In this document: positions 1 to 11,294 of the stretch, piece after piece
Position numbering within the stretch: the first letter of the stretch is position 1
Layout of the letters: the number at the start of each line of letters is the position of its first letter
Source: Brassica napus
Lineage: Eukaryota > Streptophyta > Magnoliopsida > Brassicales > Brassicaceae
Direction of reading: 5' to 3'
Length of the DNA stretch: 64,000 nt
NCBI RefSeq assembly: GCF_020379485.1
Contig: NW_026015717.1
Location: forward strand, 27,939 to 91,938
Made by a program: the position numbers and the translations under genes
The notes under the pieces: generated by a model
The model's database searches: none
Told to the model about the DNA's origin: nothing
Seen by the model: the letters and a program-made list of their open reading frames with translations, nothing else

Positions 1-277
1 TTTTTATAAAAAGAGAAGTAATATTCCAATGACCGTTTCTCATCCGCCAAATCAATCATCTCTCGGGATCATTTCATGTTTCTACACTTGTCTCATCATC
101 TGATTAGTATAACAGCAAAATTTCACAATTTAAAATTCCTACAACGATTCATAAAAAAAAACTGACATAAATAAATGCATTACGTAATAAAATAATATAA
201 AACGACGTCCTTTATAAGAACCGACAAAATAAACAGAGAAGAAAAGTGAGAAACGCTTAAAACCTTTTCAAGAATAC
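1..277. other. Upstream region of the glycosyltransferase gene
   Basis: AT-rich sequence leading into the ATG at 278. I see no gene, repeat or clear promoter element that I would defend. It presumably holds the promoter and 5' UTR of the first gene. Confidence 0.4.
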
Positions 278-1945
278 ATGAACTCTTCCTCTTCCTCCTC
301 CCCTAGTTCCACTTCAAAGTTTCTTGATTTGGGATCTGCGATCGGACAAAAGGAAGTGAAGAAAATTTTGGTCTTGTTTCTCGGCTTAGCTGCTTCATGT
401 CTACTTCTTTACAAAACAGCTTATCCTCTTCCTCAAGAGCTCCATGTCAACAATCTCACCTCTCCTCGTCCTTTGCTCGATCACCCCTCTTCGTCTTCTC
501 CACAAACAGTAAGCTGTTAATACTCATGCTGTCATGCATATGTCTCAATCTGTGCTCTGTCCGGAATGGTTTGATTTTTTTTGGAATCTTTAATCAGAAA
601 CGTGTTTCTTGTTTCTTTCAGAGATCAAAGTCAATCAGTTTTAGAGAAGTTCTGGAGAATGCGTCCACAGAAAATCGAACAGTTATCGTAACTACGTTGA
701 ATCAAGCGTGGGCAGAGCCGAACTCTCTGTTCGATTTGTTTCTTGAAAGCTTTCGTATCGGACAAGGAACACAGAAGCTACTTCAACACGTGGTTGTTGT
801 TTGCTTGGATCCCAAGGCATTTGATCGGTGCTCACAACTTCACCCTAATTGCTACTATTTAGAAACCTCAGGAACTGATTTCTCCGGCGAGAAACTGTTT
901 GCTACTCCTGATTACCTCAAAATGATGTGGAGGAGAATCGAGCTTCTCACACAAGTGCTTGAAATGGGATTTAACTTCATCTTCACGGTACTCATCTTAA
1001 TCACCCTTTACAAATCTTTGTTCTTTAAAAATCTTTTGGATCAATCTATGAACAAGAAAATCTATTTGTAGATAACTTACGGTTACGGTTGTCTTAGAGG
1101 ATGTGCGTTACATTTGCATTAGCATAGGACCCATATAAAAGTTAACATAAATTATCTATATTTTCAATTCCAAGGTTTTAAGAAAATTAGTTACACATAA
1201 TGTATTGTCTGAATTTAATACATAAGGCCCTACGCAATTAAAAAAAATATCACAGCTAATATTACATCTACCTAACTAATGCATGGTAGTCCATTAATAA
1301 TTGAAGAGTTCACAGTAAATAAATTAAACGCAAAATTATTGTCCAAGTGTGTGAATTTTAGAAAAATAAAGTACAACCATATGTGTGAATAGTAAATGCT
1401 ACATTTGATATAAGAAATTCAATTAAACAAAACGATGTTAACTTTGAAAATCTCCTATATATATTTAGGATGCAGATATAATGTGGCTTAGAGATCCATT
1501 TCCTCGGCTATATCCAGATGGGGATTTTCAGATGGCGTGTGATCGATTCTTTGGTGATCCTTATGACTCAGACAATTGGGTAAACGGAGGCTTCACTTAC
1601 GTGAAATCAAACCACAGAAGCATTGAGTTCTACAAGTTTTGGTACAAATCTCGTCTAGATTATCCAGAGTTACATGACCAAGATGTGTTCAACAAGATCA
1701 AACACGAGGCTATAGTCTCAGAGATTGGGATCCAGATGAGATTCTTTGACACGGTTTACTTTGGTGGGTTTTGTCAGACGAGCAGAGACATAAACTTGGT
1801 GTGTACGATGCATGCTAATTGTTGTATTGGATTAGAGAAGAAGCTTCATGATCTTAATCTCGTTCTTGATGACTGGCGAAAATATTTGTCTTTATCTGAA
1901 CAAGTTATGAATACGACTTGGAGTGTTCCTACGAAGTGTTTGTGA
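278..1945 (+). CDS. GT77-type nucleotide-diphospho-sugar transferase (At4g19970-like)
   Basis: Three exons, 278-508, 622-987 and 1469-1945, join in frame (introns GT-AG) to a protein of about 357 residues. A single hydrophobic segment (about residues 29-45, ILVLFLGLAASCLLLY) after a Ser-rich N-terminus fits a type II Golgi membrane protein. The lumenal part carries the family core: VIVTTLNQAWAEPNS in exon 2, the metal-binding DxD written as DAD across the exon 2/3 junction, then MWLRDPFP and NGGFTYVKSN. These are marks of the plant Nucleotid_trans family (PF03407), which includes cell-wall arabinosyl- and xylosyltransferases. The acceptor sugar cannot be read from the sequence. No disabling change was seen, so it looks functional. 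It sits at the start of a run collinear with A. thaliana chromosome 4, which supports an At4g19970-like identity. Confidence is high for the family and moderate for the orthologue. Confidence 0.9.
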
Positions 1946-2735
1946 ATTGAAAGACTTGAATTCAGTTTGAGGGGCAACTTTGTTGTTTAATTTGTGTAAA
2001 GCATAAAGCTTTCAAAAATGAATAATTGTGTTTAAAGAAATAATCTTATCTTTATTTTCATCTTTGGTAAAAGCTATATTAGTCAAGAATCAAAGAAAGA
2101 GTCAAGAACCGATCACGTGGACTTAGAGTTGATTTACAGTAAAAGTTATAACTCGATGTAATTTGCAGTAAAAACTATGTGGTAGAAACTGTAGATTTAT
2201 GTAGTGAAATCGCAGTAAAAATAATATGAATTACAAATATTTTATAATTATTGACTGGTAACGTTTTTGATGTATAAGTTGCAGTATATATATCAATAAT
2301 AATAACATTTAACAATAATAGCTTAACATGTTAACAAAAAAAATTAGCAATAATAATTAAATTTATTATAAAATTGATTAAATTTAAAATATATTAAACT
2401 AAATAAATTAAATTTAACTAAATTAAGGAAATACAGTAATATAATTATGTAAATTTTCTACCAAAATGTACATATATATTTACATATAATTTAATGTATG
2501 TAAAAACCTTTAGTTACCAAATAGATTTAGCAATTAAATTATAGAAATAATATTAGATAGTTTAAATATAACTAGTAACTAGTAAACATCTATATAAAAG
2601 AAATGTTCACGTGAGAACTATGAATGCTTCTTAAAAAAATTGTTGAAGTTCAAAAAGTAACCGTATGATAACTGACATACAACCAAAAAAAAACTAATTC
2701 AACTTCTAATACATGGCATTTTGTTTGATGTTGAG
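1946..2735. other. AT-rich spacer without recognised genes
   Basis: Long A/T-rich stretch downstream of the glycosyltransferase. No coding frame with family resemblance was found on either strand. Confidence 0.5.
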
Positions 2736-2738
2736 TTA

Positions 2739-3441
2739 GAGCATCTCCAAAAGCCTCCTTATAACTTCAAATATAAGGTTTTGTGCACTCCAAAAACAAC
2801 CTTAAAACTTTAAATTTTAAGGTTTTGTACAATGAAACCTCAAATATAAGGTTTCACTGTACAAAACCTTATATTCAAGGTTCTTTACTTTTCTAGTCTT
2901 TTTACTTATCTAACTTTCAAATAATGTTAATAACTTTTATTGTTTAATCATTTTAGTCCTTTTTAATACAAAATATTTAAGTAATACTACAACAAATATA
3001 ATACGAAGACTAAATAATGTTATTACATGATATAATAACAGCGTGTATTATTATGCATAACATGATTATTGAAGATGAATGTGATATGAAAATACTTTAA
3101 TTGATTATATATGGGAGCATTGTGAAAGTAATTATAATGAATAATTATGTAATTTATTTAAATTAAATGAATAATTTTGTATGTTTTTATTTACATACAA
3201 TATTTTACTATAATATAATATTTTATTTATTAATTTTGTTTATAATACTTTTGTTGTATATTTTATAGTTATTGTAAAAGATTTATGCTTTTAGTTAAGT
3301 TTTATCAAACATAAAGACTATTATATAAAATACAAAAATTTAAGGTTTAATATAAAGTTTTGCTTTCGGAGAGAAACACTCTCAAACCTTATGTTTGAAG
3401 TTTTGCCAAAATTTAAAATAAATGGGCTTTTGGAGATGCTC
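2739..3441. mobile_element. MITE with TTA target duplication (PIF/Harbinger-like)
   Basis: Terminal inverted repeats GAGCATCTCCAAAAGCC (left, from 2739) and its complement GGCTTTTGGAGATGCTC (ending 3441) are perfect and bounded by TTA on both sides (2736-2738 and 3442-3444). Inside is an extra palindromic stretch around 2770-2880 built from copies of AAATATAAGGTTT and its complement. There is no coding capacity. The length of about 0.7 kb, the TTA duplication and the GAGCATCTCCAA terminus fit Tourist-like elements mobilised by PIF/Harbinger transposases. A Harbinger element lies at 59.3 kb, but its termini differ, so it is not the evident parent. Confidence 0.85.
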
Positions 3442-3444
3442 TTA

Positions 3445-4911
3445 AAGCTTGAGTTATCAATTTTTTCAAAGAGTTAACTCAAAATTATAACTCATATATA
3501 ATACATTATAACTCAAACACTAACTAAAAAAATTAAAAATAACTCATGAATAGTAACATTTTTGAATTATGACTCTAACTCAAACTTAATCAATGGTAAC
3601 TCATGTTACCAATCAATATAGTCTCCTCCCAGATATTGAAATTCGAACTTGTGCTCAGTAACTTTAATTTTTTTGTGAGATTCGTAAATCAACTCTACTA
3701 GCCATCTATTACGGCGTATTGGGCCTTATTGTTAGTACAAAATTTATCCTACCTTGAGATTTAAGTACAAACTTGTTGTACGTAATGTCTCTCCAAGAGC
3801 TTACAAACTGAAAATTAAAAATTTGATACATGTCATTTGTATAAACGGAAATCCAGTAAAATTTACAATGATTGGTTGGATTATAATTGTAGATTTTTTT
3901 TTGTAAAGTTTTGTATGCACCAATATTCGTTATGGCTGTATGATTTTGTATGTGACTGTTTTAAAATTAGAGAATGATCGGTAACTAATTGATATGTGCT
4001 GTTAATTATTTATTTAATAAAAAATAAAATCTAGTATAAAATATAATTTTCATTTATAATATTAGTTATCTTATATTCATATAAAATTTTGTTTAATAAT
4101 GTGGTACTGTTAAGATATATTTATAAAAATAATATATATTTAACTAATTTTGCTATTGGTATATGATAATTTGAATTTTTATACCATAAATTAAATATAT
4201 GTAACAACAAAAATTATAATAACAAATAAATAATTTTTTTTGCTACGGCACTTGTAAAGCAAGGAATTAGGGCTGTCAGAGATAATGAATCTACAAGACT
4301 GCAACCATTCTATTTTTTGTTAGTTTGGGTTGTGAGTGTTTTAAGGAAAAGCTTGATTGGTTTAAGTTTGTGTATGTGAACAAAGGCTGTAAAATACAAC
4401 AATTATTCCTTTAGTTGAATATCGTGATATATTTTGAATATTTAAAAAGATAATGAACTATTTCTACTGGTGTATTTAATTGCATCAAACAAATCATTAT
4501 CGTTTTAAGAAATAGAATAAAATTTAAACGAAATATTAGAAGTCCATTGTGATTTGTTCAAAATGAGGCTGCCAAGTTATCCGGTTTACTTTTTATATTA
4601 TTTTGGAAAATTATTGCTTGGTTTCTTGAGATTGAGAAAACAATCTTTTACTAAGATCAAGTTATTACTATTCTTGCGAAGCAAGTAATTGATCTCTTTG
4701 AGTATTTTACTATATACAAAGTAAAATTGGAAGAATTATATAAATAAAAATATGAACTTGTGAAATAATTAACTAAATAAAGAAAAACCTAAAATCCTTA
4801 ATATCTTATGTTTATCAATAGCTTTTTATTTTGTCTTTTTTTTTCCAAAATCAATACATAAATTATTTTGATTATATCATGTAATTAGATACCAAAAGCA
4901 GACACCCATTA
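3445..4911. other. AT-rich spacer without recognised genes
   Basis: No recognisable gene or repeat. The F-box gene starts at its right edge. Confidence 0.5.
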
Positions 4912-6225
4912 ATGTTTTCTATCACAAAGTCACAAACAATATTGTGTGATACTAAAAATATGCCTTTTTCTTTTGACCTAGCAGTCACCTTACAACGGGA
5001 GGCACGTAGAATGAAGAGGAGGTCGAAGAGAATAAGGAGAAGACAAAGCGACATATGCAAGAGCCACGAACCGTGGCAGGAATTTCCTTCTGATCTCGTG
5101 ATAGAGATTCTCACGAGACTCCCTGCTAAATCCCTTATGAGGCTCAAATCCGTCTCTAAGCTCTGGTCAACCTTGATTTGTTCCCAATATTTCACCAACC
5201 TTTCATCAGCGCCACGTATATACATGTGGCTGGGCTTCGACAAAGAGAAGATATTAGTATCATCGTCATCTTCTCCTGACTTGGACGGTTCTTTTGTAGT
5301 TGACCAAGATTTGACAATCTCAGCGATGAAAGGCTACTCCGTCTCTCATGTTTACCGCGGTTTGATGTGCTTTACAAAAGGCACAAATGCACAAATATAT
5401 AACAGTACCACTAAGAAACTTGTCGTCTTACCTGACATAGAGGAATCCAACATCATAGCAAAAGATCACAAGTTTAATAAGATCATATACCATATCGCAC
5501 ACGACCCTGTTCATGATCAATATAAAGTGGTTTGCATAGTTTCAAGACTCAAAGTTGTAAAGCTCTTGCTAGAGCATTGGGTCTTCACACTAGGAGGAGG
5601 TGTATCAAGTCGATGGAGAAAGATTCCATGCACATGTCCACCACATAGCCCTTTCACACGAGGATTGACTATCAATGGGAGTATGTATTACCTAGCTTTG
5701 GTTCCTAATTCGATTAAACCCCTGTTTGTGAGATTCGATATTAGTTCTGAAAAACTCAGTGTGCTCCAAAAACCTGAAGATGCCTTTTGGTGTCGGTATT
5801 ATTATACTGAGATTATAGAATACGATGGAAGAATAGCTATTTTAGACCATGCCGATCTTGTACATGACGGTGTGATGGATCTATGGGTAAGGGAAGATGA
5901 AGAGAAGAATAGGTGGTCAAGGATGAAGCGGGTGTTGCATCCTTCTCAAATGAATATGATAAAAACGCATATAGTCCATAACATGAGTTTGAGGGTACAA
6001 GGTACAACTAGAAACGGTGACGTTATCTTGGTTCCTCAACATATATTTCGTATTGGACCCGACCAGTTTAACGTTTTACCTCAAGTTACAACTCATTTCT
6101 ACGTGTTTCTTTACAACCTACAAAAGAACCATTTTAGAAAAGTTGAAATCAAATCCAACCGCTACAACACCAAAAGATGGGACGTTGTTGGATTTGACGA
6201 TATTGAGAACTTAATGTATCTCTGA
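4912..6225 (+). CDS. F-box protein with F-box-associated (FBA type 3) domain
   Basis: A single uninterrupted exon, as is usual for this family. The longest frame gives 437 residues. I prefer the internal ATG at 5011 (MKRRSKRIRRRQSD), giving 404 residues, because the 33 residues before it look non-coding and a basic leader directly before the F-box is common in these genes. The F-box follows (EFPSDLVIEILTRLPAKSLM, then RLKSVSKLWSTLICS), the SKP1-binding module of SCF ubiquitin ligases. The rest shows FBA-type features: YRGLMCF, an NSTTKKLVVLP segment and a weak beta-repeat pattern ending near WDVVGFDDIENLMYL. The substrate cannot be inferred. The family expands and dies rapidly in Brassicaceae, so an intact frame is weak evidence for function. 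Similar F-box genes lie in the corresponding Arabidopsis region. Confidence 0.88.
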   Translation: MFSITKSQTILCDTKNMPFSFDLAVTLQREARRMKRRSKRIRRRQSDICKSHEPWQEFPSDLVIEILTRLPAKSLMRLKSVSKLWSTLICSQYFTNLSSAPRIYMWLGFDKEKILVSSSSSPDLDGSFVVDQDLTISAMKGYSVSHVYRGLMCFTKGTNAQIYNSTTKKLVVLPDIEESNIIAKDHKFNKIIYHIAHDPVHDQYKVVCIVSRLKVVKLLLEHWVFTLGGGVSSRWRKIPCTCPPHSPFTRGLTINGSMYYLALVPNSIKPLFVRFDISSEKLSVLQKPEDAFWCRYYYTEIIEYDGRIAILDHADLVHDGVMDLWVREDEEKNRWSRMKRVLHPSQMNMIKTHIVHNMSLRVQGTTRNGDVILVPQHIFRIGPDQFNVLPQVTTHFYVFLYNLQKNHFRKVEIKSNRYNTKRWDVVGFDDIENLMYL

Positions 6226-6897
6226 TCGCTTTGTGCGTGTGTGTTTTATTTTTTTATTTTATATGTTTATGCAATCATTTTATTTAGTTTTGTTTGGATG
6301 TTTTGCTCAACTAAAGTTTTTTTTAAAATGAAATGCAGTTGTGTCTTTCATAAAGGCTTTATCAATGTTTGATGTTTCGGCTTATCAATGTTTGATGTTT
6401 CTTTCTCTCTCCCTTTTCAAACCTTCCAATCACTGGGAAACAAAATTTATTTTCTTCTTTGCATATTCGAAAACAATTTGATTTACTTTAGATCTGATAC
6501 AAGTTACATAAATATGATATAAGCTAACATAAGAGATCAAGCGAGTTTCCGATTCAAGTCATGCAATACAATTACGAGCCCACAGTCGAGGTCACTTGAG
6601 TTTTGTTTCTGATATGGTGTCTTTGGGAATTTGATGACAATTATATACTGTGATTTTATAGGTGTTCAAGTTTAGAAATAAAAACAGCATTTGGTTTGAT
6701 GACATAAACGAACATGTGAACATGTAAAAAAAAACTGTTCAATTATCCATGTAAGAAGTACGAGTGAAGGCTCAGCTGGTACAGGAAACACTGAGAGCAT
6801 CATTAACGGGAGTCTATTGATGAGTCTCTCGTCCAATAAACAATTAGAAAAAGTTAAAGTAAGAGAAAGATAACAAATTTAGAACAAATAGGTGAGG
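6226..6897. other. Intergenic, nothing recognised
   Basis: 3' flank of the F-box gene. A short direct repeat (TTATCAATGTTTGATGTTTC, around 6360-6400) is the only pattern seen. Confidence 0.4.
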
Positions 6898-7174
6898 TAA
6901 GACCAACTCCATTGGTTCTTAAAATGGGTTCTTAAAATTAATTTTATAGTTAATTGTGTACTTTATGAAGTTTAGAACCTCTATTAATGTAATTAGTTGT
7001 GTGAAGGTCCAATGGAAGAATTCTTATGAGGTTCTTAAATATTTTTTTAGAAATTAAACTATTAAACTTAAATATTACAAAACTTATAAATTATTGGATT
7101 TCATAACATTTAAACCAACATGACATAAAAACATATGAAAAATAGAAATACAAATTTATAAGTAGAAAGCCATC

Positions 7175-7609
7175 CAATGAGCTTGTAGTTGGATTCCTAG
7201 GCTGGCTTTGGGTATTATTATCATCCTCTTCTTCATTACTATCAAGACTCTCTTCATCTTCGGGTTGAGAATCGTTGTCTCCTTTAGCACAGACTTGGAC
7301 TTTCATGTGAGGAGGCAAACTTGGAGAAACACCGCTGTGGTGCGCATACTTTGATGAGAAATAGTTGAATGTCAGGTTCAAGCTGGTCACCAAGACACAG
7401 AGAGAGAGATATAAGTTATGTCGGTAATTATAACGGATACAACAGCATAAACAACAACAAGAAGCTTTATCTTTCTTTACCTATTCCAAGCTGGAAGAGT
7501 TAGCATTGTGTATGCAAGCTTGATCTTGCGTGCAAGTCCAGAGAAGGACTTGAAAGCAGCAGCAGCTTCTCGTACTGCACGCTCTCGGATGCTGCCACGC
7601 CCACTCAAA
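7175..7609 (-). pseudogene. SLX1: Captured SLX1 (GIY-YIG endonuclease) exons inside the Pack-MITE
   Basis: Two exons, 7481-7609 and about 7175-7390, resemble plant SLX1 (At2g30350-like): FEWAWQHPR, AAAAFKSFSG, KIKLAYTMLTLPAWN, then LNLTFNYFSSKYAHH and SLPPHMKVQVCA followed by an acidic tail. SLX1 is the catalytic subunit of the SLX1-SLX4 structure-specific endonuclease. Only the middle of the protein is present: neither the GIY-YIG catalytic start nor the C-terminal zinc finger is here. Within 7481-7609 the frame shifts between HPR and AVREAAAAF. The splice junction between the two exons is preserved (an AAT AGC codon split across a roughly 90-bp intron), so the copy came from genomic DNA. 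It cannot encode a nuclease. Confidence 0.85.
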
Positions 7610-7723
7610 CTGCAACACGAGACAAGAAAGCAAGGAGCTTTAGCCAGGAATTGGTGATTATTATTTTAAAGTTTGAAGCTTGGGGGTATCGAAGATCAAA
7701 AACTTTAGATGACAAAAGAGTAC

Positions 7724-7801
7724 CTTTGGTCCCTTAACAGCAAGATGGTCTCCAACACACATCTCCCTGAAATGATGAGACATCCTTCCTTGCGGATACA
7801 T
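7724..7801 (-). pseudogene. CBR1: Captured exon of NADH-cytochrome b5 reductase inside the Pack-MITE
   Basis: 78 bases translate to MYPQGRMSHHFREM followed by VGDHLAVKGPK, the FAD-binding segment of plant NADH-cytochrome b5 reductase 1 (in the family, the strand containing GRMSHHF contacts FAD). The 3' edge is a proper donor (AAG followed by GTACTC). The 5' edge follows CTAG, which could serve as an acceptor, but coding similarity may extend a few bases further, so that edge is uncertain. The rest of the reductase is missing. It lies between the unknown first exon and the SLX1 exons. Confidence 0.8.
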
Positions 7802-8134
7802 CTAGCTTCACAATGTTAAACATGATTCCGTTTTTCTTTATTTTGCAGAGAGTTGAGAGACAACACATTTTGATTTAGTTTTTAAAATGAGGAAACCAGA
7901 ACATCATCTGAAATATTAATACCTCTAACTACGTTCTTGTCTAAAGGTAGACCCGCTACAACACCATGTTCAAAATTCAGGAACAATGATAAGATTTAGA
8001 CAAAAATTCAAGACCAAGTTTGATCCTTTTTTAACATGTAGCTTCAAAGAGTAAACGCTAAAAACAAAAGGCAGATCAAACTCAACAGCTAGAAAATGAT
8101 TAAATCCCAGGAGCTAAAACGAAAATGAAAATAC

Positions 8135-8215
8135 CTGCATGTTGAAGGATGAACTGATAATCCCTAGAAGCAAGATAACAGATGCTAAGTAGAGCATGAT
8201 ATGATTATTAGCCAT
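8135..8215 (-). pseudogene. Captured first exon of an unidentified gene inside the Pack-MITE
   Basis: The ATG at 8215 opens 27 codons (MANNHIMLYLASVILLLGII, then SSSFNMQ), ending at a good donor (CAG followed by GTATTT). The peptide is one hydrophobic helix, like a signal anchor. Upstream to about 8460 the sequence looks like a purine-rich plant 5' leader or promoter rather than transposon DNA. I do not recognise the donor gene. Spliced to the two fragments downstream, it stays open (see findings). Confidence 0.5.
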
Positions 8216-8587
8216 GAATCTCCGTCTTCTGCCTGATACAAAAAAAATCCAGAATCAAACAATGATTAGGGTTTACGGATTGATTACCGAACGGCGATTC
8301 AGTGAGGAGAGGTGATTTCAATTCCAACGAGGAGATTCACAAGATTCAAATCAACACATAAACTCAAAGAATTCGAACACAGATTTGGAGAAGGAGAGCA
8401 AAACCGATGAGAAAGAGAGAGACAGAGAGAAGAGACCAATACACAGAAGACACGTATGGGATGCTTAGTGGTTCTAAAACCCCTTAGTTTAGGGCCGGTT
8501 CTTTGGTTTTATCTCATTTTTCATTTATTTATTTTTTGGTTTTTTTTTTAGAACCCTTTCTAAAAGACTCCGATGGAGGTGTTCTAA

Positions 8588-9841
8588 GTACGTTTATAAA
8601 GAGACGTGCAGAGTTTTGGAGAAACCCATTTAATACATATCTTTTTTTATTGGTTTAACAAAAAAACAAAAGTAAAAAGTTAAGAAAACAATATTTAATT
8701 GGTTGATAGACTTTAAACACTCCCTTAGCTCTGTGGATGCTTTCAGAGCAACATTATCGGTCAAGTCTTTAAAAAAGTGTTCAAAAACAAAATATTACTT
8801 TAATTAGATCAATAAATTTTAATGTGAACTATATAATTAGATTAGTTGGATACATGTGCAAAAAAAAGAAGTATTAAGATGAAGACACTTAGAAGAAAGA
8901 TCCCGAAGAGCATTTCAAATGAGAACTTATTTTCATTCTCTCTTCGACTTTTTACATTTTTTATAATCTTAGATACTATTTAAAAACCAAAGTTGGAAGT
9001 GCTTTTAATCAACTGATAAACTAAGTGACTATTTTTTCATACAGAAGATGCTAATTTGCTAACGGCAAAATGCGCATACGACTGAAACTTGAATGATAAG
9101 AATAATTGTTATTTGTAGAAGCACTATAAAACATTCAGAATCTTCACTATTCAAGTTTCTTATACTTAAAATTTTACAATTAACTTAACTATTGATTTAA
9201 TTTTTTAATAGGTTGAACGATTAATAGGTTTGAAAACAAACTTTTGAAAATAGAAAAACATTAATTTAGTTGTTGTTTTGAGAATTTGAATACAACTTTT
9301 GTTAATGTAGGAAACAAGAAGTTTGACATGCATTTTAAGTGAATAACAAATCACATTGACTACAACTATATGTATATTATATGATTTTGAACTATATACA
9401 ACATCAATATAAATATTTTGAATAAAATGAAAGAAATAATTAAACTGTAAATATATGATTAAGTATACATATATTCGGTTATCTTCGTATATCCGTTCGG
9501 GGTTTGGATATTAGACGTTCGAATTCGGATATCCAACATGTCCTAACTTAATATCTGTTCGGGTATTTTATTACTTGGCTTCAGATTTTTCCGGGTCGGA
9601 TTCGGATTCAGATTCAGGTAAAATGCCCTAGTGTAAACAAAAAATGGTTTAATTTTAAAGTAACCAAGACCATTAAAGATTCATATAAAGCAGGCCACCA
9701 TAAGGCCCAAATAACTAATATACACGGTGACTACTCCGCGCCAACTAAACGACAGTCATCACTATCCATCCATCACTACTTCTCTTCAATTTGTTTCCCT
9801 AAACCCTTCAGAAATTAGGGTTCCTCGTTGGTTATGAAAAG
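8588..9841. other. Intergenic region upstream of OSB2
   Basis: Mostly AT-rich. At 9470-9630 there is a degenerate run of TTCGGATATCC-like words. The OSB2 promoter should be within the last few hundred bases. No gene recognised. Confidence 0.45.
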
Positions 9842-10955
9842 ATGAATTTGATTTCCAAATCCTTGACGAGAATCGAATGCTCTCCGCTTTTCCATCCCCA
9901 AATCCCATCCGGAAATCGAATCACCCCTCAGCGAATCCGTTTCCACACCGCCGCCGCCGCTGTCTCCGGGAGTGGCGGAAAGAAACAAAGAGCCAAGGCG
10001 CCTCCGGAGATTGTGACGGCGAAGAAGGAGAAGAAATCGGGTCGGCCAAATGAGATAGCTTACGAGAAGGAAGCAGCGAATTGGGTGAACCTGATTGGGT
10101 TTGTGGATCAGCCAGTTCAGTTCGAAGCTTCTTCCGACGGAAAGTTCTGGGCAGGCACTGTTATCTCCCAGAGGTCTTCTTCAGATTCCTCTGCTTTCTG
10201 GTACTACTTCCTCCTCTTCCTCTATAGGAAACGCATTGTTTGGTGTGATTATGATGTAAAGGTTGTGGCTTTGCTTGTCAGGATTCCGATAATATTCGAA
10301 GGTGATTTAGCGAAAACAGCAGATCGATATATAAGTAAAGACGATCTTATTCATGTTTCTGGCAAGCTTTTTATTGATTCCCCTCCTCCAAATATGACTT
10401 ATGCTCAATCCAATGTCCAGGTTAGCATTTTTCTCCTTCAGTTTTGTTTGCTTGTTTTTTAGTTTTCTACAGAATCTTTGTAACCTTGAGGTGGGTTTTG
10501 CTCACAACAGGTATTGGTACAGAATCTTAGCTTTGTGCAGCCTGCTTCTCCGCCTTTGGTTATATCATCATCATCTAAAAAGGAAGAAAATGGCGTTAGG
10601 AAGCGGCCTGCTTCACCGCCTGTGGTTGTAGCAGCGTCTGAAAGTGGCATTAAGAAACAGCCTGGTATATCTCTTATCAACTCTTATTCAGTGTCATGGT
10701 TGAGAATCCTGATAAATGGTGGGACAATAGAATTGACAAGGTAGTACCATATTGTTTGCTAAATTTTGTCTTATCAATCTTTTGAATATCGACTATTTGA
10801 TCACAAGATCGTTGTTGTTTGTGTAGAGAAACGCAAAAGCTCCTGATTTCAAACACAAGGAGACAGGTGAAGCACTTTGGCTAAATGAGTCTCCTACTTG
10901 GGTGTTATCAAAACTGCCACCAGTCAAGAAGAGACAAGAAATCACCGTCTCGTAG
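9842..10955 (+). CDS. OSB2: Organellar single-stranded DNA-binding protein (OSB2-like), with a frame break in exon 3
   Basis: Exons 9842-10200, 10282-10420, 10511-10740 and 10827-10955, all GT-AG. The N-terminus is basic and Ser/Arg-rich like an organelle transit peptide. An SSB-type OB domain follows (NWVNLIGFVDQPVQFEAS, DGKFWAGTVISQR, IIFEGDLAKTADRYI). The C-terminus carries one PDF motif (ENPDKWWDNRIDK joined to RNAKAPDFKHKETGEALWL), specific to plant OSB proteins that bind single-stranded DNA in mitochondria or plastids and limit recombination. Exon 3 is 230 bases and cannot keep both its ends in frame: the upstream frame reads into a stop at 10742, while ENPDKWWDN is in another frame, so one base appears lost around 10665-10700. 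This is either a recent pseudogenisation or a sequence error. It lies tail-to-tail with MORF1, as At4g20010 and At4g20020 do in Arabidopsis. Confidence 0.8.
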
Positions 10956-11294
10956 CCTTATTAGAATCGTTATCGCCTTGTAAAGAGCTCCAAGTGTTTA
11001 CAGAATTAATCATTTTTCAATCTCTAAGTTAACGCATCAGAGTTGCTATGAATCTTTGGTCACTATACTTGATACAAAATAGCTCAACGGAAATGGCTAA
11101 AAATCTCAAGTAAAATAGGCAGGCTAAATTTTAAAAGAATGATTTGCAAAAATATTTCAAGTTAACTGATGCAACCAAACAATGTAGAAAGCTGACTAAC
11201 AAAACTATGTACTCTACAACTTAATAAAAAGTGTTGCTCTGATTATCCCCTCCTGATTCAGCTCATTCCACAGCAGCAAGCATCATGTCTCTGT

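Larger units (their letters stand above)
6901..8584 (-). mobile_element. Harbinger-like element carrying captured gene pieces (Pack-MITE)
   Basis: Imperfect terminal inverted repeats face each other: the left end begins GACCAACTCCATTGG, and the right end read on the other strand begins GAACACCTCCATCGG. Both then run into similar tracts containing GGGTTCT. TAA flanks both sides (6898-6900 and 8585-8587), the target-duplication type of PIF/Harbinger. The interior is not transposase. On the minus strand it holds a 5' leader plus first exon of an unknown gene, one exon of a NADH-cytochrome b5 reductase and two exons of the endonuclease gene SLX1, with intron-like sequence between them. This is the structure of a gene-capturing non-autonomous element. 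I infer that DNA copies, not mRNA copies, were captured, because introns remain. Confidence 0.82.
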
